Notes: a model not told the origin generated them from the sequence alone. A DNA stretch of 64,000 nt from Desulfacinum sp. (GCA_014359885.1 JACIYN010000002.1:1-64000); one strand, 5' to 3'; positions 20,968 to 31,059 are shown, numbered from the stretch's first letter. Made by a program: numbers and translations.

Positions 20968-21222
20968 GTGGAAAAGGGAACATGGCAAGTTCAGGAAGTC
21001 AAAAGCAGGCTGAGCCACGTTCTGGAAAACGCTCGAAAGTTCGGCCCGCAGATCATTACAAAGCACGGCAAAAAAGTGGCCGTCATCCTTAGCTATGAAG
21101 ATTACGCAAGACACCGACGAGCGCATTCCTCCCTGGTCGATTTCTTCGCCGGATCCCCCCTCAAGGGAATCGACTTGGACGATCTCAGACAAAAGGATCC
21201 TCCAAGGGAAGTGGTGCTGTGA
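20968..21222 (+). CDS. Phd/YefM-family antitoxin
   Basis: TWQVQEVKSRLSHVLENARKFGPQIITKHGKKVAVILSYEDYAR; GTG start 20968 after ggaggcg. Confidence 0.85.
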   Translation: MEKGTWQVQEVKSRLSHVLENARKFGPQIITKHGKKVAVILSYEDYARHRRAHSSLVDFFAGSPLKGIDLDDLRQKDPPREVVL

Positions 21223-21641
21223 GATTCTTGCTGGACACGTGCGTACTTTCTGAACTTCTCAGGGCCGTTCCGGCTCAACCCGTCGTGGACTGGATTGCTG
21301 CCCAGGAAGAAGTGGATTTGTGCATCAGCGTTCTTACGGTGGGTGAAATCCACAAGGGCGCCGAGAAAGTTTCCGATCCGGCGCGCAGGATGAAAATCCG
21401 AAGATGGCTGGAAAGGGACCTTGCCGAGCGCTTTTATGGACGGATCCTTCCAATCGACATCCAAGTGGCCCGCGTATGGGGTACCGTTCAGGCCAAGGCC
21501 GAAGCGAACGGCCGTCCCATGCCGGCCATCGATGGGTTGATCGCAGCTTCCGCCATCGCCCACGATCTGACCGTCGTGACGAGGAACACTCGGGACATGG
21601 AAATAAGCGGCGTTTCCCTCCTGAACCCTTGGGCAAGCTAG
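21219..21641 (+). CDS. PIN-domain toxin (VapC-like)
   Basis: FLLDTCVLSELLRAVP...MPAIDGLIAASAIAHDLTVVTRNTRDM; overlaps the antitoxin by 4 bp. Confidence 0.93.
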   Translation: MRFLLDTCVLSELLRAVPAQPVVDWIAAQEEVDLCISVLTVGEIHKGAEKVSDPARRMKIRRWLERDLAERFYGRILPIDIQVARVWGTVQAKAEANGRPMPAIDGLIAASAIAHDLTVVTRNTRDMEISGVSLLNPWAS

Positions 21642-21777
21642 CTGCTTTTGCGGACATCGGCCCGCCACTTTCACCTTCCGGTATGAAGAGAGTGCAATCC
21701 AAATCGGAAGATCCTTTCCGGCGGTTCGGTTCCGTCGGGCGGCGTAGAGCCCGCCCGACGGAAGACGACCGTGATCG

Positions 21778-22602
21778 CTAGATGAACGGCACCAGCTCCA
21801 CCAGGTCGCTCATGAGGTGGAAGAGGCGGAAGGCCTGGAGGACGTCCGCAGCCGATGCGGCGACGGTGGTGCCGTCCACCCGCTCGACGCCGGGAATGGC
21901 CGCCACGCGGTCCACGGCCGACGCCGTGGTGAACCCCACCGCCAATTCCACCGGTGTTTCCACCCGGAAGGGTTCCAGAGACGGGGCCTTCCGAAGGGCC
22001 CTTTCGGCGCCCTGCCGGATCCTTTCGTTGCAGGCGGCGGGCGTCAGGCAAAGGGCCGCGTAGGCCCCCAGTCCCTTTTTCACCTCCACCGTTTCCACAT
22101 CGCCCAGGAGCTCCCGGGCCTCCCGCACCGCCTTGTCGTCTCCCGTCACCAGCGCCACGGGAGCGCCGTAATGGCCTGCCAGAGCGGCGCTGATCCCGAT
22201 CTCCCCCACCGGCGTTCCGTTGAGTTTCACCGAGGCGATGCGGCCCGTGTAGGTGTGAACGATCACCCCGTCGGCCGTTCCCGCCATGGCGTGATAGCCC
22301 ACCAGGAACACGGCGTCGAAGCCCAGCTGCACGCCTTCCATCATGGAAAGGGGCCGCGGCGAGCCCATGACGAGCCGCACCCGGGGATCCAGTTCATCGA
22401 CTAGGAGGTTCAGGCCCACGTTGTGGGAATCGGCCACCACCACCTCCGACGCCCCCGCCGCGAAGGCCCCCGCCGTCGCCGCGTTCACCTCCTCGGTCAT
22501 GCGCTTTCGCGCCCACTGGAATTCCCGGCCCTGGGGGGACGAATGCTCGCTCCGAACAACGCAGCCGATCCCTTCGATATCCACCGAAATAAAGACCTTC
22601 AT
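21778..22602 (-). CDS. M55-family D-aminopeptidase (DppA-type)
   Basis: MKVFISVDIEGIGCVVRSEHSSPQG; VADSHNVGLNLL; YHAMAGTADGVIVHTYTG. Confidence 0.92.
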   Translation of the reverse strand: MKVFISVDIEGIGCVVRSEHSSPQGREFQWARKRMTEEVNAATAGAFAAGASEVVVADSHNVGLNLLVDELDPRVRLVMGSPRPLSMMEGVQLGFDAVFLVGYHAMAGTADGVIVHTYTGRIASVKLNGTPVGEIGISAALAGHYGAPVALVTGDDKAVREARELLGDVETVEVKKGLGAYAALCLTPAACNERIRQGAERALRKAPSLEPFRVETPVELAVGFTTASAVDRVAAIPGVERVDGTTVAASAADVLQAFRLFHLMSDLVELVPFI

Positions 22603-23624
22603 GCGGACCTCCTCAGATTTTCGAAACCGGCGTCCCGCCAGAGGTGACAGGCCACCACATGATCCGGGCCCACCTCAACCGGCGCGGGCTCTGTTTCCCG
22701 GCACACCTCCATCCCTTCCGGGCACCGGGGATGGAAGCGGCAGCCGGGCGGGATGTGGACCGGGCTGGGCACGTCCCCCGGCAGGAGCGCCAGCGGCTGA
22801 CGGCGCGCCGGGTCGGGCTTGGGCACGGCCGCCATGAGCGCCCGTGTGTAGGGGTGCTTTGGAGTTTGGAACAGAGCCCCTCGCGGCGCGGTTTCCACGA
22901 TGCGCCCGAGGTACATGACCGCCACGCGCCGACTCACATGTCGGATGACGCTGAGATCGTGGGAGATGAAGAGATAGGAATAGCCGTGCCGCTTCTGCAG
23001 GTCCTTAATGAGATTGAGGATCTGGGCCTGGACGGACACATCCAGCGCGGACGTGGGCTCGTCGAAGACCACGAACCGGGGGCCGGTGATGAGGGCCCGG
23101 GCGATGTTGATGCGCTGGCGTTGGCCGCCGCTGAATTCGTGGGGATAGCGGTACATGTGCTCGGGGCGGAGGCCCACTTCGGCCAGCATGGCTTCCACCC
23201 GGCGCGTCACTTCCGCTCCGCGCGCCAGTCCGTTCACCTCCAGCGGGAAGCCCACGGCCTTCTTGATGAGCATCCGGGGATCCAGGGACGACTGGGGGTC
23301 CTGGAAGACCACCTGGATGTTTCGGCGCATGCGCTTTTTCGCCTCGCCTTCAAGGGCCAGGATGTCTTCCCCGCGGTAGAGGACCCGGCCGGCGTCGGGG
23401 CGGTGGAGGCCCAAAAGGAGCATGCCCACGGTGGATTTGCCGCAGCCCGATTCCCCCACCAGGCCCAGGGTCTCCCCTTCCCCCACGTGGAAGCTCACGC
23501 CGTCCACGGCTCGAAGGAACGCCTTCCCGCGCCCCCACAGGCCGGACCCGGCGGGAAAGTACTTTCGGAGCCCCTCCGCGCGGATCACTACCCCTTCATC
23601 CACTCCCGTACTCCTCCTGTCCAT
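22599..23624 (-). CDS. dppF: Oligo/dipeptide ABC transporter ATP-binding protein
   Basis: GESGCGKSTVG, FSGGQRQRINIARALI, HPYTRALMAAVP; GTG 23603 is an alternative start. Confidence 0.92.
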   Translation of the reverse strand: MDRRSTGVDEGVVIRAEGLRKYFPAGSGLWGRGKAFLRAVDGVSFHVGEGETLGLVGESGCGKSTVGMLLLGLHRPDAGRVLYRGEDILALEGEAKKRMRRNIQVVFQDPQSSLDPRMLIKKAVGFPLEVNGLARGAEVTRRVEAMLAEVGLRPEHMYRYPHEFSGGQRQRINIARALITGPRFVVFDEPTSALDVSVQAQILNLIKDLQKRHGYSYLFISHDLSVIRHVSRRVAVMYLGRIVETAPRGALFQTPKHPYTRALMAAVPKPDPARRQPLALLPGDVPSPVHIPPGCRFHPRCPEGMEVCRETEPAPVEVGPDHVVACHLWRDAGFENLRRSA

Positions 23625-23689
23625 GACGGATACCGCCTTCGGCCCCTGCCGCATGAGCAAAAGCCAAACGAAGCAAATTCTGCCACCGC

Positions 23690-23725
23690 GCAGTCAGCGG
23701 GCGGGGATCAACCCCGCCCCTACCA
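23690..23725. repeat. GC-rich palindrome gcgggcggggatcaaccccgcccc inside the dpp operon
   Basis: Similar to 8745-8776 and 49090-49130. Confidence 0.7.
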
Positions 23726-23854
23726 AGTTCCATCCGGTTTGCAGAGAAGTGCTTTACGCCTGCCCTCCAGGATCGCCCCTCCTTCCCCGCCTCATCCCTC
23801 ACCCCTTCCCCCTTTCACCTTTCACCTTTCCCCCCACCCTCCACTTTCATCCCC

Positions 23855-23918
23855 TATCCCCTACCCCTCTACCCCTCTAATCCTTAATCCTCTAATCCTT
23901 ACCCCTCTAATCCTTACC
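23855..23918 (-). repeat. GGGGTAAGGATTAGA tandem repeat encoding the last codons and stop of dppD
   Basis: Gene sense GGGGTAAGGATTAGA GGGGTAAGGATTAGA GGATTAAGGATTAGA GGGG; stop TAG 23907-23909. Confidence 0.88.
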
Positions 23919-24884
23919 CCTTCCCGCATGACAAAAAACCCAATGCTCCTTCCCCACTTCCACCCCGGCCGATTCAACCCGCCCGCACACCTCCAGGGCG
24001 GCCGGGCAGCGCGGGTGAAACCGGCAGCCGGCCGGCGGATCGATGAGTCCCGGAACCACCCCCGGGATGGAAGCCAGAGTCTCCCGGTCCTCGTCCACGC
24101 TGGGAACGGCCGCCAGAAGCCCCCGGGTGTAGGGATGTCCGGGCGAGCGGAAAAGGGCCTCCACCGGGGCCGTTTCCACGATCTTTCCCGCGTACATGAC
24201 CGCCACCCGGTCGCACAGGTGCGCCACCACGCCCAGATCGTGGGTGATGAAAAGAACGGACGTCCCCCGCGCCCTCGTAAGCTCGTTCAGGATGTGGAGC
24301 ACCTGGGCCTGCACGGTCACGTCCAGGGCCGTGGTGGGCTCGTCGGCGATGAGGAGGTCCGGCCGGCACGACAGTTCCATGGCGATCATGACCCGCTGGC
24401 GCATGCCGCCGGAAAGCTCGTGGGGGTATTTGCGGAGCGCCGATTCGGGATCGGGCATGCGCACCTGTTCCAGCATCTCCACGCAGATCCGCCGGGCGGT
24501 CTTCCGGTTCACCTTCTGGTGGAGGCGCACCACCTCCTCCATCTGGTTTCCCACGGTGAAAACCGGGTTGAGGCTCGTCATGGGCTCCTGGAAGATCATG
24601 GAGATGTCGTTTCCCCGAATCCGGCGCATCTCTTTCATGGGAAGCGTCAGCAGGTCCCGGCCCTTGAAAAGGATCCGGCCTCCCGTGATCCGTCCGGGCG
24701 GGTCGGCGATGAGCCGCAAGATGCTTCGAGCCAGCACCGACTTACCGCATCCCGTCTCTCCCACCAGGCCCAGGATTTCCCCGCGGCGCACGGCAAGGTG
24801 CACGCCTTCCAGGGCCCGCACCACCCCCTGGTAGGTGAAGAACCGCACCGAAAGATCCTCAATGTGCAGCAGGTCCCCGTTCAC
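23907..24884 (-). CDS. dppD: Oligo/dipeptide ABC transporter ATP-binding protein
   Basis: [45 protein letters not shown]. Confidence 0.92.
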   Translation of the reverse strand: MNGDLLHIEDLSVRFFTYQGVVRALEGVHLAVRRGEILGLVGETGCGKSVLARSILRLIADPPGRITGGRILFKGRDLLTLPMKEMRRIRGNDISMIFQEPMTSLNPVFTVGNQMEEVVRLHQKVNRKTARRICVEMLEQVRMPDPESALRKYPHELSGGMRQRVMIAMELSCRPDLLIADEPTTALDVTVQAQVLHILNELTRARGTSVLFITHDLGVVAHLCDRVAVMYAGKIVETAPVEALFRSPGHPYTRGLLAAVPSVDEDRETLASIPGVVPGLIDPPAGCRFHPRCPAALEVCGRVESAGVEVGKEHWVFCHAGRGKD

Positions 24885-24887
24885 GCG

Positions 24888-25805
24888 TCACCTTCTGATT
24901 CGAGGGTCCAGCACGTCCCGGAGGGCGTCGCCGAAGATGTTGAACCCGATCACCGTCACCAGGATGAAGAGGCCCGGGAAGGTGGCGTACCACCACTGGT
25001 CCATGAGGAATTTGCGGCCCACGCTGATCATGGCGCCCCATTCGGGCGTGGGCGGCTGAGCGCCCAGGCCGATGAAACTCAAGGAAGACGCAATGAGAAT
25101 GGTTTCCCCCACCACCAGGGTTCCCAGAACGATCACCGACGACAGGCAGTTGGGAATCACGTGGTGGAAGACGATCCAGGTGTGGCTCGCGCCAGACACC
25201 TTGGCCGCAGCGATGAAGGGCTTTTCTCGGACGGCCAGGGCTTCGCCGCGCACCAGCCGGGCGAACTTGGGGATCATGACGAAGGCCACGGCCAGGATGG
25301 CGTTGCGGAGGCTGGGCCCCAGGGCCGCCGCCAGGGCCATGGCCAGCACCAGGGACGGAAAGGAAAGGACGACGTCCAGGCACCGCATGATGAGGTCGTC
25401 CACCTTGCCCCCCACGTAGCCCGCCACGGCGCCCAGGATCGTTCCCAGGCCCCCGGCGATGCCCACCACCAGCAGCCCGATGCGAAGCGAAATCCTGGCG
25501 CCGTAGAGAACGCGACTGAAGAGGTCCCGGCCCAGCTCGTCCGTACCGAAAAGGTGGTGCCAGGACGGTGCGGAAAGCCGTTCGCTCAGGCTGATCCGGA
25601 TGGGATCGTAGGGGGCGAGCCAGGGAGCCGCCACAGCCAGAAAGACCATGGCGCCGATGATGAGAAAACCCGCCACGGCGGACGGATTCCGCCGGAGCAG
25701 GCGCAGTGTGAAGAGGAACTCGCGGATCTGCCACGCGTGTTCTTCCCGAAAGCGGCGCCATCCGCCCACGGGATCAGTACCGGATCTGGGGGTTGAGGAA
25801 GGCAT
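24888..25805 (-). CDS. dppC: Oligo/dipeptide ABC transporter permease
   Basis: HLFGTDELGRDLFSRVLYGARISL. Confidence 0.92.
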   Translation of the reverse strand: MPSSTPRSGTDPVGGWRRFREEHAWQIREFLFTLRLLRRNPSAVAGFLIIGAMVFLAVAAPWLAPYDPIRISLSERLSAPSWHHLFGTDELGRDLFSRVLYGARISLRIGLLVVGIAGGLGTILGAVAGYVGGKVDDLIMRCLDVVLSFPSLVLAMALAAALGPSLRNAILAVAFVMIPKFARLVRGEALAVREKPFIAAAKVSGASHTWIVFHHVIPNCLSSVIVLGTLVVGETILIASSLSFIGLGAQPPTPEWGAMISVGRKFLMDQWWYATFPGLFILVTVIGFNIFGDALRDVLDPRIRR

Positions 25806-26784
25806 AGATCACGTCCACGGCCAGGTTGATGAGCACGTAAGAAAGGGACACCACCAGGGTGAAGCCCATGATGGCGGGAAAATCGAGGAAATTGACCGAA
25901 TCCACCACGTACTTTCCCATGCCGGGCCACCCGAAGATGGTCTCGGTGAGGATGGCGCCTCCCAGGAGTTCCCCCACGGAAAGGCCCGCGATGGTGACCG
26001 TGGGGATGAGGGAATTTTTAAGGCAGTGCTTGAGGATCACCACGGGTTCCGAAATCCCGTTGGCCCGCGCCGTGGTCACGTAGTCCTGCTCCATGACGGC
26101 GATCATGGAGGAACGCACGATCCGGGTGATGACCGCCAGATAGACGTAGGAAAGGCAGAAGGCCGGCAGGATAATGTGGCTCAAGGCGTTGAAGAAGACT
26201 GGACGGTTTCCCTCCAGCAGGGCGTCCACCAGGTAGAGGCCGGTGACGGAAGCCGGGGGGGCCAGCCCCACGTCCAGCCGGCCCGACCCGGGAAGCCACT
26301 GCAGGTTTCGGTAGAAGAGCAGAAGGAGCATCAGGCCCAGCCAGAAGACGGGCATGGACACCCCGCAGACGGAAAAGACCCGTGAGGCGTGATCCAGGGG
26401 GCGGTTTCGGCGGACGGCGGAAAGGATCCCCAGGGGCAGGCCCACCACCAGGCACAGGGTCATGCTGGCCAGGGTGAGCTCCAGCGTGGCGGGGAAAAAG
26501 TCCTTGAGATCCTCCACCACCGGCCGCTGGCTCCGCACGGACCGCCCCAGGTCTCCGTGGAGGAGCCCCTTCATGTAGCGCAGGTACTGTTCATGGAGGG
26601 GCCGGTCCAGCCCCATGGACCGGCGCAGGTTCTCCACCGCCTCGCGGCTCGCCTTCTGGCCCGCCATCATCCGGGCCGGATCGCCCGGGATGGCGTGGGA
26701 GATGACGAAGACGAGCACGGTCACGCCCAGGAGAACCGGGACGAGGTGCAGCAGGCGTTTGGCGATGTAGCGCAGCAGGCGCAT
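25774..26784 (-). CDS. dppB: Oligo/dipeptide ABC transporter permease
   Basis: MRLLRYIAKRLLHLVPVLLGVTVLVF; YVTTARANGISEPVVILKHCLKNSLIP. Confidence 0.93.
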   Translation of the reverse strand: MRLLRYIAKRLLHLVPVLLGVTVLVFVISHAIPGDPARMMAGQKASREAVENLRRSMGLDRPLHEQYLRYMKGLLHGDLGRSVRSQRPVVEDLKDFFPATLELTLASMTLCLVVGLPLGILSAVRRNRPLDHASRVFSVCGVSMPVFWLGLMLLLLFYRNLQWLPGSGRLDVGLAPPASVTGLYLVDALLEGNRPVFFNALSHIILPAFCLSYVYLAVITRIVRSSMIAVMEQDYVTTARANGISEPVVILKHCLKNSLIPTVTIAGLSVGELLGGAILTETIFGWPGMGKYVVDSVNFLDFPAIMGFTLVVSLSYVLINLAVDVIYAFLNPQIRY

Positions 26785-26811
26785 GAACGGACCGGTCCCC
26801 TTCCTATCCCG

Positions 26812-28371
26812 CTATTCCTTGTAGATGGATTCGAAGTTGTACATGGATTCCAGCATGGGGTTGTACACGTAGCCTTTCACGTTTTTTCGCATGGGCACGA
26901 TGGTCTGGGTCTGGTAGAGGAAGATGTAGGGCGCGTCTTCCATGATGAGGTCCTGGGCCTCGTTGTAGAGCCGGATGCGTTCCTGCTGGTCGCTCAGGGC
27001 CAGGGCCCTTCGGATGAGCGCGTCCACCTTCTCGTTCTTGTAGAAGCTGCGGTTGCCGGGAAGGCCCCAGTTGTTGGAATCGAACCAGAAGTTCATGAAC
27101 ATGGACGGATCCGCATAGTCGGGACTCCAGGCTCCCAGGCAGAGCTCGAAATCGCCGCGGTCGATCTTGTCGCGCAAAGTGGGGTTGGCCATGAGCTGGA
27201 GCTTCAGGTTCACGCCGATGTCGGCGAAGTTGCTCTGGAGCACCGTGGCGATCTGTTCCCAGGTGGCCCGCCGTTCCGAGTAGATGAGGGTGAGTTCCAG
27301 CCCGTCGGAGACGCCGGCTTTCTTCAGCAGTTCCTTGGCCTTGTCCACATCGCGGTGGTACTGGAACACGTCGGGCTTGTGGCCCCACATGCCCTTGGGG
27401 ATGGGACCGCGCATCTGCACGCCGTTTCCCTGGAGCACGTAGTCGATGATGCCCTGGTAGTCCACGGCGTAGTTCAGGGCCCGGCGCACCAGGGGGTTGT
27501 CCAGCGGCGGCTTCTGGCAGTTCAGGTAGACGTATTCCACCAGCTGGGACGGATAGCGGCGGACCACCAGATCGGGGTTTTTCTCCAGGGCGGGGATCTG
27601 GTCGATCAGGATGCCTTCCGCGATGTCGATGTCTCCGCGCTCCAGGGCCATGCGCCGGTCGGAGGATTCGCGCATGAACCGGATGACCACCTGCTTGAGC
27701 TTGGGCGCTCCCCCCCAGTAGTCGGGCTTGGCTTCCAGCACGCACCGCTCCCCGCGGATCCACTCCTTGAGGCGGAAGGGGCCGCTTCCGTCCGTGTTCT
27801 GGGCGAGCCATCCCTGGGCCAGGTCTCCGTCCTTTTCGTGCTTCATGACGGCCGGATTCACGATGGAGCCCGCGTCGGTGGCGAGCGTCTGCAGGAAGGG
27901 GCCGAAGGGATTTTTGAGCGTGATCTTCACCGTGTAGTCGTCCACCACGTCCACAGTCTGAATGGCGCCAAGATTATCCGCAGGGCCCTTTCCGATCTTG
28001 AGAACCCGCTCGAAGGAAAACTTCACGGCCTTGGCGTCCAGGGGCGTGCCGTCGTCGAAGCGGATGCCCTTGCGGATCTTGAAGGTCCAGACCATGCCGT
28101 CGTCGGACACCTGCCACGATTCGGCCGCCGAGGGTTCCACTTCCGTGGAGCCCTCCCCGTTGACCACCTTGTACTTCACCAGGCGGTCGTAGCAGGGGTA
28201 GATCTGGCGCCAGTCGTAGTTGTCGCTGGAAACCGCCGGATCCAACAGATGGATGTCCGAAGAGACCCCCACCACCAGGGTGTCCGGCGGCGTGGCGGCT
28301 TGGATGAACCCGGGAAGCCACAGCCCCGCAACCACGGCACAAACTACAGCCCAAAACAGAGTTCTTTTCAT
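26812..28371 (-). CDS. Peptide ABC transporter substrate-binding protein
   Basis: Signal peptide MKRTLFWAVVCAVVAGLWLPG; SBP family 5 pattern (FSFERVLK, RRALNYAVDYQGII). Confidence 0.92.
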   Translation of the reverse strand: MKRTLFWAVVCAVVAGLWLPGFIQAATPPDTLVVGVSSDIHLLDPAVSSDNYDWRQIYPCYDRLVKYKVVNGEGSTEVEPSAAESWQVSDDGMVWTFKIRKGIRFDDGTPLDAKAVKFSFERVLKIGKGPADNLGAIQTVDVVDDYTVKITLKNPFGPFLQTLATDAGSIVNPAVMKHEKDGDLAQGWLAQNTDGSGPFRLKEWIRGERCVLEAKPDYWGGAPKLKQVVIRFMRESSDRRMALERGDIDIAEGILIDQIPALEKNPDLVVRRYPSQLVEYVYLNCQKPPLDNPLVRRALNYAVDYQGIIDYVLQGNGVQMRGPIPKGMWGHKPDVFQYHRDVDKAKELLKKAGVSDGLELTLIYSERRATWEQIATVLQSNFADIGVNLKLQLMANPTLRDKIDRGDFELCLGAWSPDYADPSMFMNFWFDSNNWGLPGNRSFYKNEKVDALIRRALALSDQQERIRLYNEAQDLIMEDAPYIFLYQTQTIVPMRKNVKGYVYNPMLESMYNFESIYKE

Positions 28372-28592
28372 GGCCCTCTCCTTTTTACGATGTGGACTGC
28401 AAACAGGACGGAACCTTCGACCTACCGGCCATACTACAGCCATGCAGCACTCCTGCCAATGCCGCAGCCAACGAAACGCCGGCCACAGCATGCCGATCAA
28501 CGTATTGGCCCTTGCCCGGCCTCCCTATGCGGACTCGCAAATCCATGGAAGATTGGCCGTCAACCCGGTGGGCCGTAGGAATAAGGAACAAT

Positions 28593-28616
28593 GGGGGCGA
28601 ATGATCATTCGCCCCC
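28593..28616. repeat. Palindromic element gggggcgaatgatcattcgccccc
   Basis: Same core as 8580 and others. Confidence 0.9.
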
Positions 28617-28696
28617 TACAGTTTCCTGCTCCTGTTTGTGGAAGGCGTATTTTATCTCGTGATATCAAGACCTGTGAGGCCCCATGGTCACGCGTT

Positions 28697-29776
28697 CTAC
28701 AAGGCGTCCTCATACAGGGCCCGCCGCTCGGGCGGTAAGGCGTCCAGGATCGTGCGCGCCTCCTGCGGGGAAACGGCCTTTCGACTCCCGTCGGCCGACT
28801 GCACCACCACCCCGGAATCCCTGAGCAGCTGGTAGCGGCGCTTTCTCTCTTCTTTGGTCGGAGCGCACACCAGCATGCAATGGGCGCAGGAGAACCGGAG
28901 CTTTTCGTCCATAAAGAAGAAGTAACGGCCTCCCTCCGATGGAGGCCATTTTCCATGGGCCTTCTGCATGCGATCGTAGGCGGCCGGAAGGTCCTCGTCA
29001 CGATCCGGGACGGGGAACCTGCCGGGAGACCAGGTGGACCATCTTCCCGACGGGTGCAGGCCCGTATAGCCGCTGCAGACCAGATCGCAGCGGCCGTAAT
29101 GGCGCCGTTGGGAATAGGAGACCTCCACGCCGCCCAGCACCACCGTGGTGGTGCGCTGGAAATCCATGAATCCGGAAGCACAGGCCGCCAGGCACAACCC
29201 GCAGTGGTCGCAGTAATTTTCCTCCGGGGCGAGGGGCGGAGTCGGTTCCAGCTCGGCTGTGGTCACCGTGGCGGCCAAGATCACGGACGCCCCCCAATCC
29301 CGGGTGATCACATTGCCGGAAAAGCCCATGTGGCCCACGCCGGATCGCACGGCCAGGTAGCGGTGGGCGATATCCGGATAGTAGGTATCCGCCAGGCAGG
29401 TCTCTTCCTTTTCGGAAGGCACGGGCCGGAAGACGTTGTTGGACGCCACGGGAACGGACGGATATCCCTTCTGGGTGAGGTAGTTGGCCAGATGGAGCGA
29501 GATGCCGCTTGCCAAGGTGTTGGCCCGCACGTAGGCCTGCTCCAGGCAAAGCCGATCTTCCTTTCTCAGGTAGGGCTCGATGGGCGACGGATCCATGGGT
29601 ACCGCAAAAACCACGGCCGACCGCGCGCCCGCAAGCACGTAGGACAGATCCGTGGACGGCGGCCCCCCGGCCAAGGTCTCCGTGGTGACGATCCCAGCCG
29701 TACAAGCCCCTTCAATTTCTACAAATTCCCTCACGATCCGGCTCAGATTCGCCATGGACTCTTCTTGCGCTTTCAT
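28697..29776 (-). CDS. 4Fe-4S protein, epoxyqueuosine reductase-like
   Basis: NYCDHCGLCLAACASG; GHMGFSGNVITRDWG; CAHCMLVCAPTKEE. Confidence 0.75.
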   Translation of the reverse strand: MKAQEESMANLSRIVREFVEIEGACTAGIVTTETLAGGPPSTDLSYVLAGARSAVVFAVPMDPSPIEPYLRKEDRLCLEQAYVRANTLASGISLHLANYLTQKGYPSVPVASNNVFRPVPSEKEETCLADTYYPDIAHRYLAVRSGVGHMGFSGNVITRDWGASVILAATVTTAELEPTPPLAPEENYCDHCGLCLAACASGFMDFQRTTTVVLGGVEVSYSQRRHYGRCDLVCSGYTGLHPSGRWSTWSPGRFPVPDRDEDLPAAYDRMQKAHGKWPPSEGGRYFFFMDEKLRFSCAHCMLVCAPTKEERKRRYQLLRDSGVVVQSADGSRKAVSPQEARTILDALPPERRALYEDAL

Positions 29777-29844
29777 ATCCTTACAGTCCTAGCTCCCTTT
29801 GTGCCACCACCCGCGGTTCTCTTTCACATTACCCCCAACCTCGG

Positions 29845-29924
29845 GCAGACCTTGACAACGAAGGGTGAAACGCACCCTTGGAAAGCAGGTCCCTGTAGGG
29901 GCGAATGATTATTCGCCCCTACAG
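29845..29924 (+). repeat. Three-hairpin dispersed element, copy 2
   Basis: gacaacgaagggtgaaacgcacccttggaaagcaggtccctgtaggggcgaatgattattcgcccctacag. Confidence 0.8.
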
Positions 29925-30080
29925 GCTGCGCGCACGAACGGAACCAGGTGGCGTTTCACATAAACCCATCATTACGCGGGGCGAGACAACAAAGAAGGAA
30001 CGTCTAATAGTTACGGCATGTTACAGAGATTTTCATATAAATCAGTAGTGGTTCGCCGAGGCACGTTCCGTCCTTCCTGG

Positions 30081-30677
30081 TTACGTCCCCAACATCCGGA
30101 AGTAGGCGTTGAGACCCGTCAGGAGCATCTGGATGGAGATGGCGACGAGAATCATGCCCATGAGTCGTTCGATGGCGATGAGGCCCCGGGCCCCCAGCCG
30201 GGCCGCCACCCGGCTACCCAGAAAGACGATCACGGCCGTGACGGCCCAGGCCAGGGTGAGGGCCGACAGCCACTCGGGCCACCGGTGGGGCTCCCGGCTC
30301 ATGAGTAGCAGTTCCACGGCCAACAGGGACGGTCCGGCGATGTAGGGGACCGCCAACGGCACCACGAAGGGCTCCCCGTCCACCTCCTCTTTCCAGGCAT
30401 GGGGAGACGGGGGGAAGACCATGCGAACGGCGATCAAGAAGAGCAGGACACCTCCCGCCAGGGTCAGGGCCGGTTCGGAGATGCCCAGGAGGGTGAGAAG
30501 CGGCCTCCCCGAAAAAAGGAAGAGGACCATCACCACATATGCGATCAGCAGCTCCCGAAGGATCACCCGGCTGCGGCGCTCCGGCGCCACATTGGCCAAG
30601 GCGGCCACGAAGAAGGGGACGTTTCCGAAGGGATCGATCACCATGAAGAGCAGCACGAAGGCGGAATAGAAGGTCAT
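30081..30677 (-). CDS. MarC-family integral membrane protein
   Basis: FVLLFMVIDPFGNVPFFVAAL; AVPYIAGPSLLAVELLLMSREPHRW. Confidence 0.92.
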   Translation of the reverse strand: MTFYSAFVLLFMVIDPFGNVPFFVAALANVAPERRSRVILRELLIAYVVMVLFLFSGRPLLTLLGISEPALTLAGGVLLFLIAVRMVFPPSPHAWKEEVDGEPFVVPLAVPYIAGPSLLAVELLLMSREPHRWPEWLSALTLAWAVTAVIVFLGSRVAARLGARGLIAIERLMGMILVAISIQMLLTGLNAYFRMLGT

Positions 30678-30726
30678 GGAGCCTCACGGAGATCGGGGGT
30701 TGGGGATTCCATGGAACCCGTCGGTC

Positions 30727-31059
30727 CTAGCGGCACACCTCGCGCTTGCACAGTCTCTGGACCTGCTCGTTCACGATGGGCTCACACAAGGAACAGTCCT
30801 TCTTCTTCCAGGCCAGTCGGTAGTAGCACCACCCATGCACCCCGTGGGCGTCCGGCCAGTAGCGAAGGATGTTCTCACAGAGCTCCGGCTGCTGCCGGAT
30901 TTCCACTTCCTCCTGGTAACACCAAGGCTCGCGGGCGTCGCCCCGGCATTTCTCATAAATGGGATCGTCCATTTGCGCCGCGGCGGGGCTCAGGCAGGCG
31001 ACGACAATCATGAGCAAGGCGGCCGTAAGTGGAAGGAGCTTCAAGGCAGGTTCCTCCAT
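30727..31059 (-). CDS. Small secreted cysteine-rich protein of unknown function
   Basis: Signal peptide LLPLTAALLMIVVACLSPAAAQ then 8 Cys in the mature part; ORF start trimmed to 31059. Confidence 0.6.
   Translation of the reverse strand: MEEPALKLLPLTAALLMIVVACLSPAAAQMDDPIYEKCRGDAREPWCYQEEVEIRQQPELCENILRYWPDAHGVHGWCYYRLAWKKKDCSLCEPIVNEQVQRLCKREVCR

Noticed and set aside
22644-25796. 1050-aa ORF antisense to dppF/dppD/dppC
   Set aside because: Antisense shadow of well-supported genes; also crosses the repeat-filled gap.
26389-28578. 729-aa ORF antisense to dppB and the peptide-binding protein
   Set aside because: Shadow ORF; sense genes are clear.
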